Assembly (NCBI GenBank): GCA_035289625.1 | Contig: DATDWP010000008.1 | Location: forward strand, 1-64,000 | Source: UBA10205 sp035289625 | Lineage (GTDB): Archaea; Iainarchaeota; Iainarchaeia; Iainarchaeales; Iainarchaeaceae | Direction of reading: 5' to 3' | Length of the DNA stretch: 64,000 bases | Shown: positions 16,302 through 23,644 of the stretch, piece by piece | Layout of the letters: every line of letters starts with the position of its first letter | How positions within the stretch are numbered: position 1 is the stretch's first letter | Notes under the pieces: generated by a model | Told to the model about the DNA's origin: nothing | Seen by the model: the letters and a program-made list of their open reading frames with translations, nothing else | Databases searched by the model: none | Translations under genes and position numbers: made by a program

Positions 16302-16711
16302 TGCGCGGGTTTGCAAAAATATCGCCTAAGGCCAAATCATTTGTTGCAAAGATGCGCAGAATACCTGCTAATATAAAATTTGCCGCTTCCAAAAAACCGA
16401 TTGTCACAAATGAAATGGTAACAAGACTCCAAACCGCCATGGCAAAAAAGCCAACTATTAATCAAATAGAAGAACTCATTCAAGAGTGGTCCGGGGCCAG
16501 AAATCTCTTACTGTCTAGAACCCTAATTCATGCAAAACCCCAGAGGTATTTGCCGTATGTAAAAATATTGCTCAGAAGGCTCAGGTACTTAAAAAAATTG
16601 ATTGAAAAATCTGAAAATGCTGAAATAGAAACACAGCGTGAAAGCCTCAGAAGGGTCTTGGAAAAACTTAACAGAGAATTGAGTAAAAGCGGCTCGCCAA
16701 GAAATCAATGA
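16301..16711 (+). CDS. Basic protein of unknown function, end of the folate operon
   Basis: 136 aa, strongly basic at the N-terminus (KAKSFVAKMRRIPANIKFAASKKP) and coiled-coil-like at the C-terminus (YLKKLIEKSENAEIETQRESLRRVLEKLNREL). The start overlaps the preceding stop by one base. Not recognised. Coupling to the metallopeptidase suggests a pair, such as a partner or nucleic-acid-binding helper. Confidence 0.55.
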   Translation: MRGFAKISPKAKSFVAKMRRIPANIKFAASKKPIVTNEMVTRLQTAMAKKPTINQIEELIQEWSGARNLLLSRTLIHAKPQRYLPYVKILLRRLRYLKKLIEKSENAEIETQRESLRRVLEKLNRELSKSGSPRNQ

Positions 16712-16745
16712 CATTTCAAAACTAAATCAAAATTGGAAATATAAT

Positions 16746-17477
16746 TTATACTTCTCTTTTTCTAAAATACCCTAATTTGCATTCATATTCTGCAGAAGGG
16801 ACAAGCTTTACTTTGAGGCCAAATTTTGGCAACTGCCCAAAGAGGGAAAAATAATGTTCAAGCGATGAACCATTTATTTCTTTTGCCCTAAAACCCTCGA
16901 TCTGTTTAATGAGTTTTTTGAGCTCTTCAGAGCTTTCAAGATTTTCCTTGAATTTTTTTGTAGCAAATACAGTAGTTGATCCCATTACCTTGCCTTTTGT
17001 ATCTACCGGTATTACGTGCATAAATTTGATATTAGAGCTTTTTGGTTTTTTTATAAAATGCAAAATATCGGTTGATGAAGGGTAAGAAACCCATTTCAGT
17101 GCGTTTTTAGTTGAAACATTGGGTTCGGAAAGAGCCGTTCGCAACGGATGTGTGTGGATTTCGGATTTGTACTCAGGAAGTACAATGTGAAGAGATGTTC
17201 TATCCGGATATCGTTTCAGAGAACCTACCTTCAAATGTCCCGGCATTGTCTTGTCCTTGTAAAACCCTATCTCTAGGTTTGAAACATCGGGATAATTTTC
17301 AATTGCTTTTTTCACTTCGCCTCTTCTACCGCCTGTTTTTATAAGTGGCTGTGACCAAATAATATTTCTATCTGCTTTTACCATATTGTGGAATATTTTC
17401 AAAATTGCAGCGCCGCTCAATATTGTAGCTCCCCCTAGCAAAAAATCGCGTCGCGTAGTTGTTTTTCTAGGCTTCAT
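16746..17477 (-). CDS. Tat-exported protein with JAMM-like motif
   Basis: 243 aa from ATG 17477. The N-terminus KPRKTTTRRDFLLGG followed by a hydrophobic core is a twin-arginine (Tat) signal, implying export of a folded, possibly cofactor-bearing protein. SEIHTHPL (about residue 111) and PSSTD about 25 residues later resemble the HxHP...PSxxD metal site of JAB/MPN domains, but the spacing is longer than in canonical JAMM enzymes. Family otherwise unrecognised. Upstream codons to 17534 add nothing that looks like a signal and are excluded. Confidence 0.6.
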   Translation of the reverse strand: MKPRKTTTRRDFLLGGATILSGAAILKIFHNMVKADRNIIWSQPLIKTGGRRGEVKKAIENYPDVSNLEIGFYKDKTMPGHLKVGSLKRYPDRTSLHIVLPEYKSEIHTHPLRTALSEPNVSTKNALKWVSYPSSTDILHFIKKPKSSNIKFMHVIPVDTKGKVMGSTTVFATKKFKENLESSEELKKLIKQIEGFRAKEINGSSLEHYFSLFGQLPKFGLKVKLVPSAEYECKLGYFRKREV

Positions 17478-17574
17478 ATTAGTGGTATTGATTTGTAAAA
17501 TATAAGCCTTGCCCACCTGCTGGTTATTAAACATTTAATTCCATATATATTTACCACTTTTTAGGAGGGGAATA

Positions 17575-18186
17575 ATGCCATTTGAAGTACCAAAGTTAAA
17601 GTATGATTACAATTCACTAGAACCATATATTGATGAGCAGACAATGAGGACTCATCACGACAGGCACCACCAAGCTTATGTAGACAAAGTAAATACTGCG
17701 CTTGATGGAAATACAGAACATCGCAGCAAAACAATTGAGGCCTTGCTCTCTAATCTCAATTCTGTTCCCGAGCCAATTAGAATGGCTGTTCGAAACAATG
17801 GCGGAGGCCACTACAATCACTCACTCTTTTGGGAAATGATCGGCCCTAAATCCGGAGGAAAACCAACCGGAGAAATTGCAACTGCAATTGACAAGGACTT
17901 TGGCTCGTTTGAATCGTTTAAGGAAAAACTCAAAACCGCAGGGTTAAACCTATTTGGTTCGGGCTGGGTTTGGCTTATTGTAAATAACGGCAAGCTTGAA
18001 GTGATAGCGCTTCCAAACCAAGATAACCCGATTTCGCAGGGTAAAACCCCAATACTCGGAGTTGATGTTTGGGAACATGCATATTATTTGAAATACCAAA
18101 ACAAGAGGGCAGAATACCTTGACCAGTTCTTCAATATAATCAATTGGAAAAAAGTCGAGGAACTCTACTCAAAGGCGAAGAAGTAA
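17575..18186 (+). CDS. sodA: Fe/Mn superoxide dismutase
   Basis: 203 aa. Converts superoxide to peroxide and oxygen. Metal ligands: H27 in the THHDRHH segment, H in GGHYNHSLFW, and D and H in GVDVWEHAYY. GGGHYNHS together with LPNQDNP (Gln at the second position) favours a manganese or cambialistic enzyme. AGGAGGGG at 17563-17570 is the strongest SD in the window. Lies next to the divergent Tat protein. Confidence 0.95.
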   Translation: MPFEVPKLKYDYNSLEPYIDEQTMRTHHDRHHQAYVDKVNTALDGNTEHRSKTIEALLSNLNSVPEPIRMAVRNNGGGHYNHSLFWEMIGPKSGGKPTGEIATAIDKDFGSFESFKEKLKTAGLNLFGSGWVWLIVNNGKLEVIALPNQDNPISQGKTPILGVDVWEHAYYLKYQNKRAEYLDQFFNIINWKKVEELYSKAKK

Positions 18187-18197
18187 TTCTTTGCCGC

Positions 18198-18719
18198 TTA
18201 TTTTAATATTCCGCCGGCAGGTGCTGTTACTGGGTAAACCCTATCACTTTTTGGACGCCCTCTATTAAATTTAATCACTTCTTGCACAACTGTTGCTCTT
18301 GCACTATTCCACATCTTTTTTGGCGGACGTATTCTATTGAGAATTTTTAGAACATCCAATTTACCGCCATTTTTAAGTGCGCGATCGCACTCAGTTCTTA
18401 CCATGATGGTTTGCATACCTGCCAGGGAAAATCTTGGTCCACCTCTAAAGTGAGTTTCTTCAGGGATCAAACCTTTTCTAATAAGAGTTCTTCGTGTATG
18501 AGTAATCAAAGTCTTTAACGTCCCTTCAGCATAATTGCTAAGAAACATTAACTCGCCCAAGGGGGCTATATGGGGCGGGCGCAAAATAGATTTTTCTACT
18601 TCTGAAATTAATAATTTTTGATCAGAAGCATTTGCCATCTTCCAAGAAAGGTTATTGCCTTTGCCTTTCATCCACCTTACAACTCTTTTATTATGCAACA
18701 CTTTCGGAACACGTTTCAT
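18198..18719 (-). CDS. Basic protein, unknown
   Basis: 173 aa, rich in Arg and Lys, starting MKRVPKVLHNKR and ending NRGRPKSDRVYPVTAPAGG. Contains helical segments and the stretch THFRGGPRFSLAGMQ. Not recognised; no membrane segment or cysteine-rich site. It lies 17 bp downstream of the 18737-19231 gene on the same strand, so they may be cotranscribed. Several similar-sized basic orphans occur across the window. Confidence 0.5.
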   Translation of the reverse strand: MKRVPKVLHNKRVVRWMKGKGNNLSWKMANASDQKLLISEVEKSILRPPHIAPLGELMFLSNYAEGTLKTLITHTRRTLIRKGLIPEETHFRGGPRFSLAGMQTIMVRTECDRALKNGGKLDVLKILNRIRPPKKMWNSARATVVQEVIKFNRGRPKSDRVYPVTAPAGGILK

Positions 18720-18736
18720 TTTGAATACCTAAAAAT

Positions 18737-19231
18737 TTAATATCGTCTTGAAAGATGTAATGCCATAGGAGAAAAATCTCTCCCTTTTCCCGATGTTTTA
18801 CTTCGTACAACTTTTACATATTTTGACGGGGGCACTTTATGTGGTCTTGGCGGCTCTATATTTAGTCTTCTGACTTTTAGCCTTGCCCTAAAAAGACTTG
18901 CAATAGTTTCTTCAGTAGAAAAGGCATGCCTGAAAGTCATTTTCACATCCTCTGCCCCTTCTCTAGCATAATGACCACTGACAAGACATGAATCCACAAG
19001 AAAAACTGCAAGTTCACAGATTCTAGCTCTTGGAATTAGATCCCTGGCATTTCTTTCTTTTAATTCCGGCGGCATTTGTTTTAATGCTTCATCAAAATTT
19101 TTAGGGACTTTTTGTGCACGCACTTCCATCCACTTGCTTTTAGGAGCGCCTTTTTCCGGAACCATATACTGATTAATTTCCCCATAAATATAATGCTTTG
19201 TATTATCTAATAATTGGCTTTCCCGTAGCAT
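18737..19231 (-). CDS. Unknown protein, promoter shared with transaldolase
   Basis: 164 aa from ATG 19231, which is 27 bp downstream (minus strand) of the TTATAAAAG centred near 19258; the TTG upstream at 19252 is within that promoter region and is rejected. N-terminal half carries ARDLIPRARICELAVFLVDSC, a helix with two cysteines; C-terminus is basic (PPRPHKVPPSKYVKVVRSK). Not recognised. Divergent from the pentose-phosphate operon. Confidence 0.5.
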   Translation of the reverse strand: MLRESQLLDNTKHYIYGEINQYMVPEKGAPKSKWMEVRAQKVPKNFDEALKQMPPELKERNARDLIPRARICELAVFLVDSCLVSGHYAREGAEDVKMTFRHAFSTEETIASLFRARLKVRRLNIEPPRPHKVPPSKYVKVVRSKTSGKGRDFSPMALHLSRRY

Positions 19232-19252
19232 GCATATCCCGTGCCAAAGCAA

Positions 19253-19263
19253 CTTTTATAACC
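19253..19263. promoter_or_regulatory. TATA element shared by divergent genes
   Basis: CTTTTATAACC reads as a TATA box on both strands and lies 27 to 28 bp from ATG 19286 (+) and from ATG 19231 (-). One element therefore may serve two leaderless transcripts in opposite directions. Confidence 0.6.
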
Positions 19264-19285
19264 AAATAGCCATTAATTCTATTTG

Positions 19286-20113
19286 ATGAAATTCTTCCTC
19301 GATTCTGCAATCCTATCCGAAATAGAATATGTATACAATGCCGGGATTTGTGATGGAATTACAATGAATCCCTCGCTTCTAAAAACCGCTGTTGATTCGC
19401 TCAAAGAAAAAGGTGAAAAGGTGAGCCTTGAGAGCTATATTAAAAAGGCGCTAAAGATTGCAAAAGGAACCCCGGTTAGCCTTGAAGTTACCGAAACTGA
19501 TGCTATTGGAATGATTGCACAGGGAAGAAAATTATTCAAAAAATTCAACCCGGTTGCAAAAAATGTCTATATTAAAATCCCTGTAAACCCTTCAATGGAA
19601 GGGGACAGTGGAAAAGAATTTGATGGCCTGCTTGCAATAAAGACTCTTTCCAAAGCAAAAATACCGATAAATTGCACCCTTGTTTTTACACCAGAGCAAG
19701 CGCTTGCAGCAGCAAAAGCCGGGGCAAATTTTGTCAGCCCATTTGCAGGAAGAATTGATGACATGCTGCGAAAAGAGCACGGCGAGGAATTTACGAACTT
19801 TTCAAAAAGCGATTATTATCCACTAAATGGGCATGTGCATGATGGGAAATTGATAGAAGATAACGGCATAGCCTCAGGAATTGACCTTGTAGCCCAAACA
19901 GTCAGCATTTTTAGAAAATATAATATCAAAACAGAAGTGCTTGCAGCATCGCTTCGCAATGGCCACCAGGTTAGAGAAGCCGCAATTGTTGGCGCCGATA
20001 TTGCAACAATGCCATTTAGCGTATTCAAAGAAGTAGTAAATCACAAATTAACACTTGAGGGGATGAAAAAGTTCACGCAGGATACGCCCGAAGAGTTCAA
20101 GAAATTGGTGTAA
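19286..20113 (+). CDS. tal: Transaldolase
   Basis: 275 aa class I aldolase of the transaldolase/F6P-aldolase family, longer than the 220-aa short forms because of an insert near residues 155-185. Schiff-base lysine in VYIKIPVNPSMEG (K97); other landmarks are FLDSAILSEIEYVYNAG, ITMNPSLL and INCTLVFTPEQALAAAKAG. It exchanges C3 units between sugar phosphates in the non-oxidative pentose-phosphate branch. ATG 19286 is chosen over TTG 19283 by TATA spacing. First gene of the pentose-phosphate operon. Confidence 0.92.
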   Translation: MKFFLDSAILSEIEYVYNAGICDGITMNPSLLKTAVDSLKEKGEKVSLESYIKKALKIAKGTPVSLEVTETDAIGMIAQGRKLFKKFNPVAKNVYIKIPVNPSMEGDSGKEFDGLLAIKTLSKAKIPINCTLVFTPEQALAAAKAGANFVSPFAGRIDDMLRKEHGEEFTNFSKSDYYPLNGHVHDGKLIEDNGIASGIDLVAQTVSIFRKYNIKTEVLAASLRNGHQVREAAIVGADIATMPFSVFKEVVNHKLTLEGMKKFTQDTPEEFKKLV

Positions 20114-20117
20114 TTGA

Positions 20118-20414
20118 ATGCAAACAAGGAAAATAAAAAAAACTAAAATTTCCACTATAAATGAAACCAGATATTATAAAAGATTAAATGCGCTTGGCTT
20201 TTTAAAAAAACAAACCATTGAAGACCTGCGCTCACGCTGGGACATACTAAAAATCCAAAAGAAAAAGTTATTGAGGGAATTGGAAGAAAATGATGATGTG
20301 ATAAAAGAACTTGAATTAAAAAATGTTCTTAGAGATATTGAATTTGCAAATGCAGAAATCTATAGAATTAATACCGGAAAAGGGAAAGTCCCACGCCTTA
20401 AAGTGAGTGATTGA
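20118..20414 (+). CDS. Small coiled-coil protein in the pentose-phosphate operon
   Basis: 98 aa, highly charged and helical (IQKKKLLRELEENDDVIKEL), with a basic N-terminus (RKIKKTKIS). Not recognised. It starts 5 bp after transaldolase and its stop is immediately followed by the 6-phosphogluconate dehydrogenase start, so it is part of the same operon. Could be a scaffold or regulator for the enzymes, but this is speculation. Confidence 0.5.
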   Translation: MQTRKIKKTKISTINETRYYKRLNALGFLKKQTIEDLRSRWDILKIQKKKLLRELEENDDVIKELELKNVLRDIEFANAEIYRINTGKGKVPRLKVSD

Positions 20415-21311
20415 ATGAAAATCGGTTTTATCGGCCTTGGAAAAATGGGTTTTCGCATGTGCGAACACCTGCTTGAAAAGAAAACTAACCTTGTTTTGTA
20501 TGCCCGCAATGCAGATGCAATGAAACCACTTTCCCGAAAAGGGGCAATTGCAACAAATTCATATGATGAATTTTCCAAAAAACTTGGGAAAAATAAAATC
20601 ATTTTCCTCATGATAACTCACGGAAAACCGGTTGACGATGTAATCGCATCGCTTTTGCCTCACTTAGTAGCAGGCGATATACTAATTGATGGCGGAAATT
20701 CATTTTACAAAGATTCTGCGCGCAGAAACCAAGAACTTTCTGCCAAAGGAATAGAATTTTTAGATGTCGGTGTTTCAGGTGGGCTTGATGGGGCACGCAA
20801 CGGAGCCTCGATAATGGTTGGCGGAAAAGAGGAAATTTACAAAAAATGCGAATGGGTTTTCAAAGTGCTTGCCACGAAAAATGGTTACGGGCATATGGGA
20901 AAATCCGGGGCCGGGCATTTTGTGAAAATGGTGCACAACGGGATAGAGTATTCGCTTTTGCAAGCATATGGGGAAGGGTATGCACTTTTAGAGAAGAGCG
21001 ATTACAAATTAGACCTCGAAGAAGTCACTAAAGTTTACCAAAATGGCTCAGTGATACGCAGCTGGCTTGTTGATCTGATTGCACACGCGCTAAAAAAAGA
21101 TCCTCACTTGGAAAAAATAAGTGGTGTAATTGGGGGCGGAAGCACCGGGGAGTGGACAATGCAAACTGCAAAAGAACTTGGCATTGAAATGCCGATACTT
21201 GAAAAAGCGATATTTGCTAGAAAAAAATCCCAGCAAAATCCCGACTTTTCCACAAAAATTGCAGCGGCCCTAAGATATGAATTCGGCGGGCATGAAGATC
21301 TCAAGAAGTGA
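20415..21311 (+). CDS. gnd: 6-phosphogluconate dehydrogenase, short form
   Basis: 298 aa. Oxidatively decarboxylates 6-phosphogluconate to ribulose 5-phosphate. Rossmann GLGKMG near residue 7, IDGGNSFYKDS, GVSGGLDGARNGAS and the catalytic KMVHNGIEY are conserved. The length matches the approximately 300-aa class, often NAD-dependent in bacteria, not the 470-aa class. The cofactor-defining loop after strand 2 (LYARN) has Arg and so might use NADP; undecided. The Pgl start overlaps the stop here. Confidence 0.93.
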   Translation: MKIGFIGLGKMGFRMCEHLLEKKTNLVLYARNADAMKPLSRKGAIATNSYDEFSKKLGKNKIIFLMITHGKPVDDVIASLLPHLVAGDILIDGGNSFYKDSARRNQELSAKGIEFLDVGVSGGLDGARNGASIMVGGKEEIYKKCEWVFKVLATKNGYGHMGKSGAGHFVKMVHNGIEYSLLQAYGEGYALLEKSDYKLDLEEVTKVYQNGSVIRSWLVDLIAHALKKDPHLEKISGVIGGGSTGEWTMQTAKELGIEMPILEKAIFARKKSQQNPDFSTKIAAALRYEFGGHEDLKK

Positions 21312-21325
21312 GTTTGAGCAATACT

Positions 21326-22000
21326 ATGCCACAAATAATAAATTATCAAAGTTTCGAAGAAATGAGCAAAAGGACTGCTGATTTTATTGAAAGTGAAATC
21401 AAAAATTCCAAAAAACAATTCTCAATTGCCTTTCCCGGCGGGACATCGGTGCATGGAATTTTCAAAGAACTCTCTATACGCAAAATAAGCTGGCAAATGG
21501 TAAATGTATTCCTTTCTGATGAGAGGTTTGTTCCAATCACAAGCCCAGAGAGCAACTACAAGCAGGCACAAGAGATGCTATTTTCCAAAGTTGATGGGAT
21601 CCATGTAAACCCATTTGAAATTGAAAAAGGGATTTCTGATTATAATGAAAAATTCATGCAAATAACAAAAGGCGAATTTGATATTGTTATTTTAGGCGTA
21701 GGAGAAGATGGGCACATCGCTTCACTTTTCCCAAATATGGAAGTAATCAAGAGCAAGGCAAGAGGATATATTCAGGTGCACAACGCGCCAAAACCCCCGG
21801 CTGAGCGAATTAGCCTCTCTCCGAATGCAATCGAGAATGCAAAAACAGTAATATTGCTATTTGCTTCAGAAAATAAGAAAGCAGCATATGAAAAATTCAT
21901 GGATAAGAAAGTGAGCGAATCCGAGTGCCCTGCAAAAATAGCCTTAAAAGCCAAAAGGACAATTGTTTTTAGCGTATTTGGTGGACTTGATGCAAAATAA
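21326..22000 (+). CDS. pgl: 6-phosphogluconolactonase
   Basis: 224 aa from ATG 21326 (GTG 21308, overlapping the gnd stop, is an alternative). NagB/RpiA-fold lactonase of the DevB type, hydrolysing 6-phosphogluconolactone. Landmarks: FSIAFPGGTSVHGIF, FLSDERFVPI with the family's DERxV, and LGVGEDGHIASLFP with the catalytic aspartate-glycine-histidine. Its 3' end overlaps zwf by 11 bp, so the two are translationally coupled. Confidence 0.9.
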   Translation: MPQIINYQSFEEMSKRTADFIESEIKNSKKQFSIAFPGGTSVHGIFKELSIRKISWQMVNVFLSDERFVPITSPESNYKQAQEMLFSKVDGIHVNPFEIEKGISDYNEKFMQITKGEFDIVILGVGEDGHIASLFPNMEVIKSKARGYIQVHNAPKPPAERISLSPNAIENAKTVILLFASENKKAAYEKFMDKKVSESECPAKIALKAKRTIVFSVFGGLDAK

Positions 22001-23411
22001 TTTCGGATTTATTATAATGGGGGCAACTGGGGACCTTGCCCAAAAAAAGCTCTTTCCCGCGCTTCACGGATTGTTGAAAATGAATCGAATTGACGGTAAC
22101 TTTTATGTTGTTGCTGTTGGAAGAAAGCAATTTTCAAATGAAGAATTCAGGCAGCACGTAAAAAGTGCAATCCCAAAAATCCATGAAGATTCCTGGAAAA
22201 AACTTGAAGAAAAACTCTACTACTTTGACCTTGATTTTAATGAGACTAATGGCGGATTTAAAAAATTAGAATCTTTTTTAAAAGAACTTGAGCAAAAGCA
22301 CCAAACAAACCAAAATAGGTTATTCTATTTAGCAACACTTCCATCGCACTTCAAAAATATTGCGGCAAACATTCGCCTGCACGGGCTTGCTGAAACTTCA
22401 GGGTGGTGCAGGGTTGTTTTTGAAAAGCCATTTGGCCATGATGAAAAAAGCGCAAAGGAATTGAATTTGGAAATTAGCAAAGTTTTTGATGAAAAACAAA
22501 TTTACAGAATAGACCACTACTTGGGAAAAGAACTTGTGCAAAGCATTGGGATACTTCGCGCCGGAAACAGGATTTTTTCCCCGCTCTGGAACAAGGAAAA
22601 CATTGACCATGTACAAATAAACCTCATTGAAGATTTTGGGGTTGAAGGCAGGGGCAATTTTTATGATGGGCAAGGGGCACTTCGTGATGTTGGCCAAAAC
22701 CATCTTTTACAACTTCTATGTCTTGTTGCAATGGAAATACCTTCCAAATTTGATGAAAAATGCATAAGAAATGAGAAAGTAAAAGTTCTAAAAAAAGTCA
22801 AATTCGCAACAAATGATGCAGTGCTAGGCCAGTATGAAGGCTACACTTCAGAAGATGGCGTTTCAAAAAATTCTAAAACCGAAACATTTTTTGCGCTAAA
22901 AGCATTGATTAATAACAAGCGATGGAAAGGCGTGCCATTTTATTTGCGCTCCGGAAAAAACCTTGCAAAAAAATTTGCCTCAATTTATATCCAATTCAAA
23001 GACCCAAATTACACGGTGTTTGAGAGCCAGACACTAAACCAAAATTATTTAGTGATACAAATCCAACCAGATGATGGGATGCTTGTACAGCTAAATGGCA
23101 AAGTCCCGGGTGAGAAGATGAAAATACAACCCGTGAAAATGACCTTTTGCCACGAGTGCGCATTTGGCCCCAATACACCCCAGGCATATGAAACACTTCT
23201 CTATGAAGCTCTGTGCGGCGACCAATCTGCATTCATTCGCTCTGATGAAATAGAGCACTCCTGGAAAGTTACAGATAAGGTAATAAAGAAGAAAATCCCT
23301 ATACAAAAATATGCAAAAGGAACCTTTGGGCCAAAAGAGAGTGATGAGATGATTGAAAAGGACTCGCGCAAATGGTTCAATAAAATAGAAAATGTAGTGC
23401 AGGGGCTTTGA
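21990..23411 (+). CDS. zwf: Glucose-6-phosphate dehydrogenase
   Basis: 473 aa from ATG 21990 (GGTGG upstream is a plausible SD; upstream codons lie within pgl). Oxidises glucose 6-phosphate to the lactone, making NADPH. N-terminal GATGDLAQKKLFPAL dinucleotide motif, the diagnostic RIDHYLGKELVQ with the catalytic histidine, and substrate-binding FVFEKPFG-like segment VVFEKPFGHD are intact. This classical enzyme is nearly absent in archaea. Last main enzyme of the operon. Confidence 0.95.
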   Translation: MQNNFGFIIMGATGDLAQKKLFPALHGLLKMNRIDGNFYVVAVGRKQFSNEEFRQHVKSAIPKIHEDSWKKLEEKLYYFDLDFNETNGGFKKLESFLKELEQKHQTNQNRLFYLATLPSHFKNIAANIRLHGLAETSGWCRVVFEKPFGHDEKSAKELNLEISKVFDEKQIYRIDHYLGKELVQSIGILRAGNRIFSPLWNKENIDHVQINLIEDFGVEGRGNFYDGQGALRDVGQNHLLQLLCLVAMEIPSKFDEKCIRNEKVKVLKKVKFATNDAVLGQYEGYTSEDGVSKNSKTETFFALKALINNKRWKGVPFYLRSGKNLAKKFASIYIQFKDPNYTVFESQTLNQNYLVIQIQPDDGMLVQLNGKVPGEKMKIQPVKMTFCHECAFGPNTPQAYETLLYEALCGDQSAFIRSDEIEHSWKVTDKVIKKKIPIQKYAKGTFGPKESDEMIEKDSRKWFNKIENVVQGL

Positions 23412-23413
23412 AT

Positions 23414-23635
23414 ATGGGTATTCGTTGGGGTAAATTTCTTGCGGCATTCAGCGCCTCAAAAGCGGCAACACATTTGAGCAGTGCAGCAATAAAATATAGG
23501 GCAAAGGCTGCACAAAATATTAGGGATCGTTCAACAAGTCGCTATTATACTCATTTAGCATCTGAGGCTGATAGGTTAAAAGAACGAATTAAAGATAAAC
23601 ACGGACTTATTAGGTCAAAAAGGACAAAGCACTAA
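23414..23635 (+). CDS. Small basic protein at the end of the pentose-phosphate operon
   Basis: 73 aa, very basic (KYRAKAAQNIRDRSTSR, then KHGLIRSKRTKH), one predicted helix. ATG at 23414, 2 bp after the zwf stop. Not recognised. Convergent with pepA across 9 bp. It may be a lineage-specific companion of the operon. Confidence 0.45.
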   Translation: MGIRWGKFLAAFSASKAATHLSSAAIKYRAKAAQNIRDRSTSRYYTHLASEADRLKERIKDKHGLIRSKRTKH

Positions 23636-23644
23636 ATTGAAATG

